Shown here piece after piece: positions 7,444-10,534 of a stretch of DNA of 10,534 bases. The stretch spans positions 1 to 10,534 of the forward strand of contig JAKAHI010000018.1 of assembly GCA_021815065.1 (NCBI GenBank). Direction: 5' to 3'. Both the position numbers and the translations under genes were made by a program. Within the stretch, counting starts at the first letter, position 1; each line of letters starts with the position of its first letter. This DNA comes from a bacterium (GTDB lineage Bacteria > JAMCPX01). The notes beneath the pieces are model-generated. The model saw nothing but the letters and a program-made list of their open reading frames with translations, had not been told where the DNA came from and did not search any database.

Positions 7444-7545
7444 GTCATTCCGCACGCGATGCGGAATCCGGCATTTTTTCTCCGGTTTCCTGCCGGAGTT
7501 TACCCCGTAAACCGATACGGGGCAGGAATGCCAAAATCCAGCCCG
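7444..7545. repeat. Palindromic intergenic repeat with three hairpins
   Basis: Three perfect hairpins lie in a row: ATTCCGCA/TGCGGAAT (7447-7454 and 7460-7467, 5-base loop), CTCCGG/CCGGAG (7480-7485 and 7493-7498), and CCCCGTA/TACGGGG (7503-7509 and 7516-7522). An outer pair, GGCATT/AATGCC (7470-7475 and 7527-7532), encloses the second and third, giving a branched fold. GCCCGGGC follows at 7541-7548. The CATTCC...GGAATCC arms resemble dispersed palindromic repeats (REP-like) of many proteobacterial genomes. It separates the kinase and regulator genes and would be present in their shared mRNA. It could limit read-through or set differential mRNA stability. Whether it recurs elsewhere in the genome is not visible here. 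Confidence 0.7.
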
Positions 7546-7567
7546 GGCTTTTTCGTTTTTCTGTCCT

Positions 7568-7604
7568 GAAGTGTACCGCATTGCAGTCGATCCTTCAACA
7601 CTTC
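7568..7604. repeat. Inverted repeat just after the histidine kinase stop
   Basis: GAAGTGT (7568-7574) and ACACTTC (7598-7604) are perfect 7-base inverted arms around a 23-base loop, 11 bases beyond the kinase stop codon. There is no U-tract on the minus strand right after it, so it is not a typical terminator. It may be chance. Confidence 0.3.
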
Positions 7605-7614
7605 TTCGCTTCAA

Positions 7615-9084
7615 TCACTTTATTTCATCGCCGCCGTACGGTATACGTACAAAAAATATGGTACCCTTCCCCTCTTCGGATTCAAACGTTATACTGCCGT
7701 TCATCCCGCTCACGACACTGAGGCTTATTGCAAGACCGAGTCCCGTACCGTTACCTTTCGTCGTATAAAACGGATCGAAGATCTTGTCCCGTATCCCCAC
7801 CGGCACACCTTTGCCCGTATCGCTGACTTTTATAAGGATATATGGTTCTCCGAACTTATCAATAAATTCCGTCGACACTTCCAGGATACCGCCATCGGGC
7901 ATTGCCTGGATGGCGTTGAGCATAAGGTTGATGAACACCTGCTCCAGTGCATCCTTGTCCACCATAATTTCTGGCATACCGATGTCGAGCTGGAGGAGCA
8001 TGCTGATGTGGTTTGCTGCGGCCTGAGGGCTCAGTAATTGCCGCAATGTCTTTATACTCTCGTTGATGTTGAACTTCGTTATATCATGCGTCGGGAACTT
8101 CGAAAACCTGAGCATATCGCTGACCAGTTTATCTATCTTTCCTATCTGGACCATAATCTGGTTAAACACATCTGCCCGTTCTTCGTCCGTGACAAAATCA
8201 TCCCTGAATACCTGTAAAACACCGCTGATACCGGCGAGAGGGTTGCGTATCTCATGTGCAAGGGACAATGAGATTTCGCCAAGAGACGCAAGCTTGTCCA
8301 TCTGCTGTATCTGGAGTTCCGTCATCTTTCTGGTTTCAGCTTCTTTATAGGCAAGCCGGTCAAGCATGATATTCAATTGTTCGCTCAGGAAACCAAGCTC
8401 GTCGTTCTCATGAAAGTCCGATCTGACGGACAAATTCCCCTCCGACGCCTTTTTCAGCGTGTTGACCAATTCCTCGATCGGTTTCTCTATAACGATCATC
8501 GTTATGAGCCATATTGAGAATATCAATATGGAAACGATAATAACGCTCATGGTAAACCAGTTCGACATCAGTCCGGCAAAAGCGGTGTTGTACCTGTTGG
8601 TGGAGACGTTTGCATAGAGCAACGCAAGCAGCGTGTTGCTGACTCCATGACACCGGTAACATGCCTTTTCGTTGTATATGGGATAGAACACTTCTATGTT
8701 TTTGCTATGTTTTATGGTTATCATGTTCAGATAACTCTTTACCTTCGGCACTGTTATTTTTTTCCCGTTGTCCTTTGAATACAGATACAGGGGTTTACCG
8801 TCCGGGGACAGGATACCAATCGCGATAATGTCTTGAATTTCATAATTATAAAGACTCGAAAGGTAGAGATTAAAATCCTTACCCTGTCCCTGGAGCATGT
8901 GTATCGTAATGGTTTTGTTTATATCGTTTATGATAAGCTTGATCTCGTCTTCCAGATACTGTTTAAAAACGTTTTCCGTACTGATCCGCACAAAAAGGGT
9001 GTAGATGGATATCGTCATGATCGTCAGCAGGACGATCGGGAGCATGTATTTGATATTAATGGGTATGCGCGAGGCCTTTTTCAA
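7615..9084 (-). CDS. Membrane histidine kinase with periplasmic CxxCH (haem c) sensor domain
   Basis: I place the start at TTG 9084-9082, which overlaps the yihY stop (TTGA) and has GGAG 5 bases upstream, giving 489 residues. An upstream in-frame ATG at 9261 would add 59 residues overlapping yihY, with no family-like sequence. TM1 is about 14-32 and TM2 about 178-198. Between them is a periplasmic domain carrying CYRCH (142-146), a c-type haem attachment motif, near its C-terminal end. HAMP (about 199-251) is followed by HisKA with H277 in LAHEIRNP. The ATPase domain has N390 (NLMLNAIQ), DTGKGV (422-427), FDPFYTTK (436-443) and GTGLGLA (446-452). It is an orthodox NtrB-like kinase, likely phosphorylating the NtrC-type regulator downstream. 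Haem sensing of redox state or a gaseous ligand is inferred; the motif could be unoccupied. Confidence 0.93.
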   Translation of the reverse strand: MKKASRIPINIKYMLPIVLLTIMTISIYTLFVRISTENVFKQYLEDEIKLIINDINKTITIHMLQGQGKDFNLYLSSLYNYEIQDIIAIGILSPDGKPLYLYSKDNGKKITVPKVKSYLNMITIKHSKNIEVFYPIYNEKACYRCHGVSNTLLALLYANVSTNRYNTAFAGLMSNWFTMSVIIVSILIFSIWLITMIVIEKPIEELVNTLKKASEGNLSVRSDFHENDELGFLSEQLNIMLDRLAYKEAETRKMTELQIQQMDKLASLGEISLSLAHEIRNPLAGISGVLQVFRDDFVTDEERADVFNQIMVQIGKIDKLVSDMLRFSKFPTHDITKFNINESIKTLRQLLSPQAAANHISMLLQLDIGMPEIMVDKDALEQVFINLMLNAIQAMPDGGILEVSTEFIDKFGEPYILIKVSDTGKGVPVGIRDKIFDPFYTTKGNGTGLGLAISLSVVSGMNGSITFESEEGKGTIFFVRIPYGGDEIK

Positions 9085-9908
9085 TTCCGCTCCGTTTTTT
9101 CTTTGAGGCTTGAAACAAATTCCGCCGACAATAAAAAGATGAGTGATGTATAGTAGACCCAGAGGATGGTGATGATAATGGCTGCGAGTGAGCCGTATAC
9201 AATATTTATCCTGGAACGATGGGCAAGATACCAGGAGAACAGCACCCGGACCACGGTCCACAGTATGGTTGTAATGCCTCCGGCAATAAAGATGTATTTT
9301 CTATCAATCCTTTTTGACGGAAGGAAGTAATAGGCTGCTGTAAAAAGCAAAAAGATCATAAAAAAGGCAAATAGACGGCTTGAAAAGATCTGTGCGATTA
9401 TATAAAGCGTCGTACTGATTAACGGCAGGTCCAGCTTTATCAAAACTTTGAAGATAGGGGTAATGATAAATAAAAATGACACGACAATACCGCCGGCAAC
9501 GATAACGAGCATGGATTTCCCCTTTATGAAGAGTGGATTTCTTCTCTTTTCCAGTCTGAATATTACATCGAGGGAACGCTTCGCCTCAAGCAATGCCAGA
9601 TCCGATGAAAACAAAAGGAAAATAAACCCCAGCACACCTATGGCGCCGCGGTTTTGCAGCAGGTTTCCCACGTCGTGAATGACTGCAGGCGAGATGTCCG
9701 GTATAAACTGTTTGAGTATGGATAGTATATAGGGGAAAAAACTGCTCGTGGACCCTACAATGTAGCTGCCGACCGAGATCAGCACAAACAGCAGGGGAAT
9801 TACCGAGAGAACGACATAAAAAGAAAGCGCTGCTGCATGGGACATGCAGGTATCTGCCATAAACCTGTCGACGGTCATCGAAATAAGGGATGTATCTTTT
9901 TTTTCCAT
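9081..9908 (-). CDS. YihY/BrkB-family integral membrane protein
   Basis: 275 residues with about six hydrophobic segments, near 22-50, 87-107, 130-152, 163-200, 207-233 and 237-264. The N-terminal FMADTCMSHAAALSFYVVLSVIPLLFVL region is the family hallmark (shown here from residue 12), and the segment containing GVLGFIFLLFSSDLALLEAKRSLDVIF likewise fits. The family was once called ribonuclease BN, an assignment withdrawn because the activity belongs to another protein; function remains unknown, with transporter or envelope roles proposed. The ATG at 9908 is 4 bases after the der stop, and the end of der (AAGGAATAA) supplies the ribosome site. Its own stop overlaps the kinase TTG start, so the three genes are likely translated from one mRNA. 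Confidence 0.9.
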   Translation of the reverse strand: MEKKDTSLISMTVDRFMADTCMSHAAALSFYVVLSVIPLLFVLISVGSYIVGSTSSFFPYILSILKQFIPDISPAVIHDVGNLLQNRGAIGVLGFIFLLFSSDLALLEAKRSLDVIFRLEKRRNPLFIKGKSMLVIVAGGIVVSFLFIITPIFKVLIKLDLPLISTTLYIIAQIFSSRLFAFFMIFLLFTAAYYFLPSKRIDRKYIFIAGGITTILWTVVRVLFSWYLAHRSRINIVYGSLAAIIITILWVYYTSLIFLLSAEFVSSLKEKTERN

Positions 9909-9912
9909 GTGC

Positions 9913-10534
9913 TTATTCCTTGCTTCTGAACACTACCCTTACCGGCACCCCTTTAAACCCGAAAACTTCCCGTATCCTGCTTGTTATAAACTTGCTGTAG
10001 TTCTCTTTGATCCCGGTTTTGTTGTTCGTAAATATGACAAACACAGGAGGCCGTACTGCTATCTGAACAAGGTAGTACGATTTTATGATCTTCCCGCTGC
10101 TTGAAATAGGCTGATGCTTGCTCAGTACCTCCCTGAAGAACTTATTCAACTCGGCGGTGGGGATCCTGTACTCGTAATCGTGCAAAACCTTTATCACGTT
10201 CGATACGAGCGCCCGGATACCTTCACCGGTAAGGGCAGATGTAGGAATGATGGGTATATACTCGGCAAAACCGAACGCATCGGCTATCGCGTTCGTGACA
10301 ATCCGCCTGTCCTGTTTCGGGATAATATCCCATTTATTGACGGCTATTACACATCCCTTACCGTAAGACTGTATCATATTCATAATCTTTTTGTCATAGC
10401 CCGTTACCCCCTGCACAGCATCTATGACAAGCACGACGATATCAGACCGGTGTATCGAATCCTTTGCTTTTATCGCGGATATCGTTTCAACCGCGGGTCC
10501 ATCTTTGTTCTTTTTCAACCCCGCGGTATCTATC
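9913..10534 (-). CDS. der: GTPase Der (EngA), C-terminal part; 5' end outside window
   Basis: The frame is open to the right edge, so only about 206 codons of a protein normally 430-490 residues long are visible. The fragment begins within the second GTPase domain, at IDTAG (G3, codons 10533-10519), and includes NKWD (G4, 10338-10327) and PTSALTGEGI (G5). The last 80 or so residues form the KH-like domain ending in FGFKGVPVRVVFRSKE, a typical Der end. Der has tandem G domains and acts in 50S ribosomal subunit assembly. The TTG at 10518 is not a start, since the DTAG motif lies upstream of it in frame. Replacement of the usual LRRKGKV after DTAG by LKKNKDGPAV is within family variation. Confidence 0.96.
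   Translation of the reverse strand, partial: IDTAGLKKNKDGPAVETISAIKAKDSIHRSDIVVLVIDAVQGVTGYDKKIMNMIQSYGKGCVIAVNKWDIIPKQDRRIVTNAIADAFGFAEYIPIIPTSALTGEGIRALVSNVIKVLHDYEYRIPTAELNKFFREVLSKHQPISSSGKIIKSYYLVQIAVRPPVFVIFTNNKTGIKENYSKFITSRIREVFGFKGVPVRVVFRSKE

Noticed and set aside
7515..7540. TTGGCA...CTGCC on the minus strand as a sigma-54 promoter before the regulator
   Set aside because: The GG to GC spacing is two bases shorter than sigma-54 needs, and the bases are explained by the palindromic repeat.
7541..7560. GCCCGGGC followed by T-runs as a plus-strand terminator
   Set aside because: No plus-strand gene precedes it and the palindrome has no loop; it is better treated as the edge of the repeat.
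9085..9261. Upstream ATG giving the histidine kinase 59 extra residues
   Set aside because: It lies wholly within yihY in another frame, has no ribosome site in a sensible context, and the His/Cys-rich stretch does not look like a kinase N-terminus.

Overview
The window looks like a chromosomal segment of an anaerobic, Gram-negative bacterium, probably of the deltaproteobacterial (Desulfobacterota) type. This rests on inference from gene content: a ferredoxin-dependent 2-oxoacid oxidoreductase, a histidine kinase with a periplasmic haem-c motif, an NtrC-type sigma-54 activator, and a short 4.5S-type SRP RNA beside dnaX. Base composition is moderate and codon use looks even throughout. I see no insertion sequence, phage gene, CRISPR array or tRNA.

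Every supported gene lies on the minus strand, so transcription runs from high to low coordinates. At the right edge is the 3' part of der (ribosome-assembly GTPase), followed after 4 bases by a YihY/BrkB-family membrane protein. The YihY stop codon overlaps the TTG start of a membrane histidine kinase whose periplasmic domain holds a CYRCH haem-attachment motif. A 201-base intercistronic stretch follows, containing a compact palindromic repeat with three hairpins (about 7444-7545). Next comes the presumed partner, an NtrC-family response regulator with a GAFTDA variant of the sigma-54 contact loop.

A 177-base gap with candidate promoters leads to the second block: SRP RNA gene, dnaX, ybaB/ebfC and recR. 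This is the same order as the scr-dnaX-yaaK-recR block of Bacillus. Directly behind recR, with gaps of 12-13 bases and strong Shine-Dalgarno sites, come two genes for a 2-oxoacid:ferredoxin oxidoreductase, most likely pyruvate-specific. One is a gamma-delta fusion carrying two 4Fe-4S motifs. The other is an alpha-beta fusion that runs off the left edge about 25 residues short of its expected end.

The second block therefore appears to place protein-targeting RNA, clamp loader, recombinational repair and a central carbon/electron-transfer enzyme on one transcript. The first block joins ribosome assembly, a membrane protein and a probable redox-sensing two-component system. The most notable items are the haem-motif kinase, the two-gene fused oxidoreductase attached to the dnaX-recR operon, and the structured repeat between kinase and regulator.
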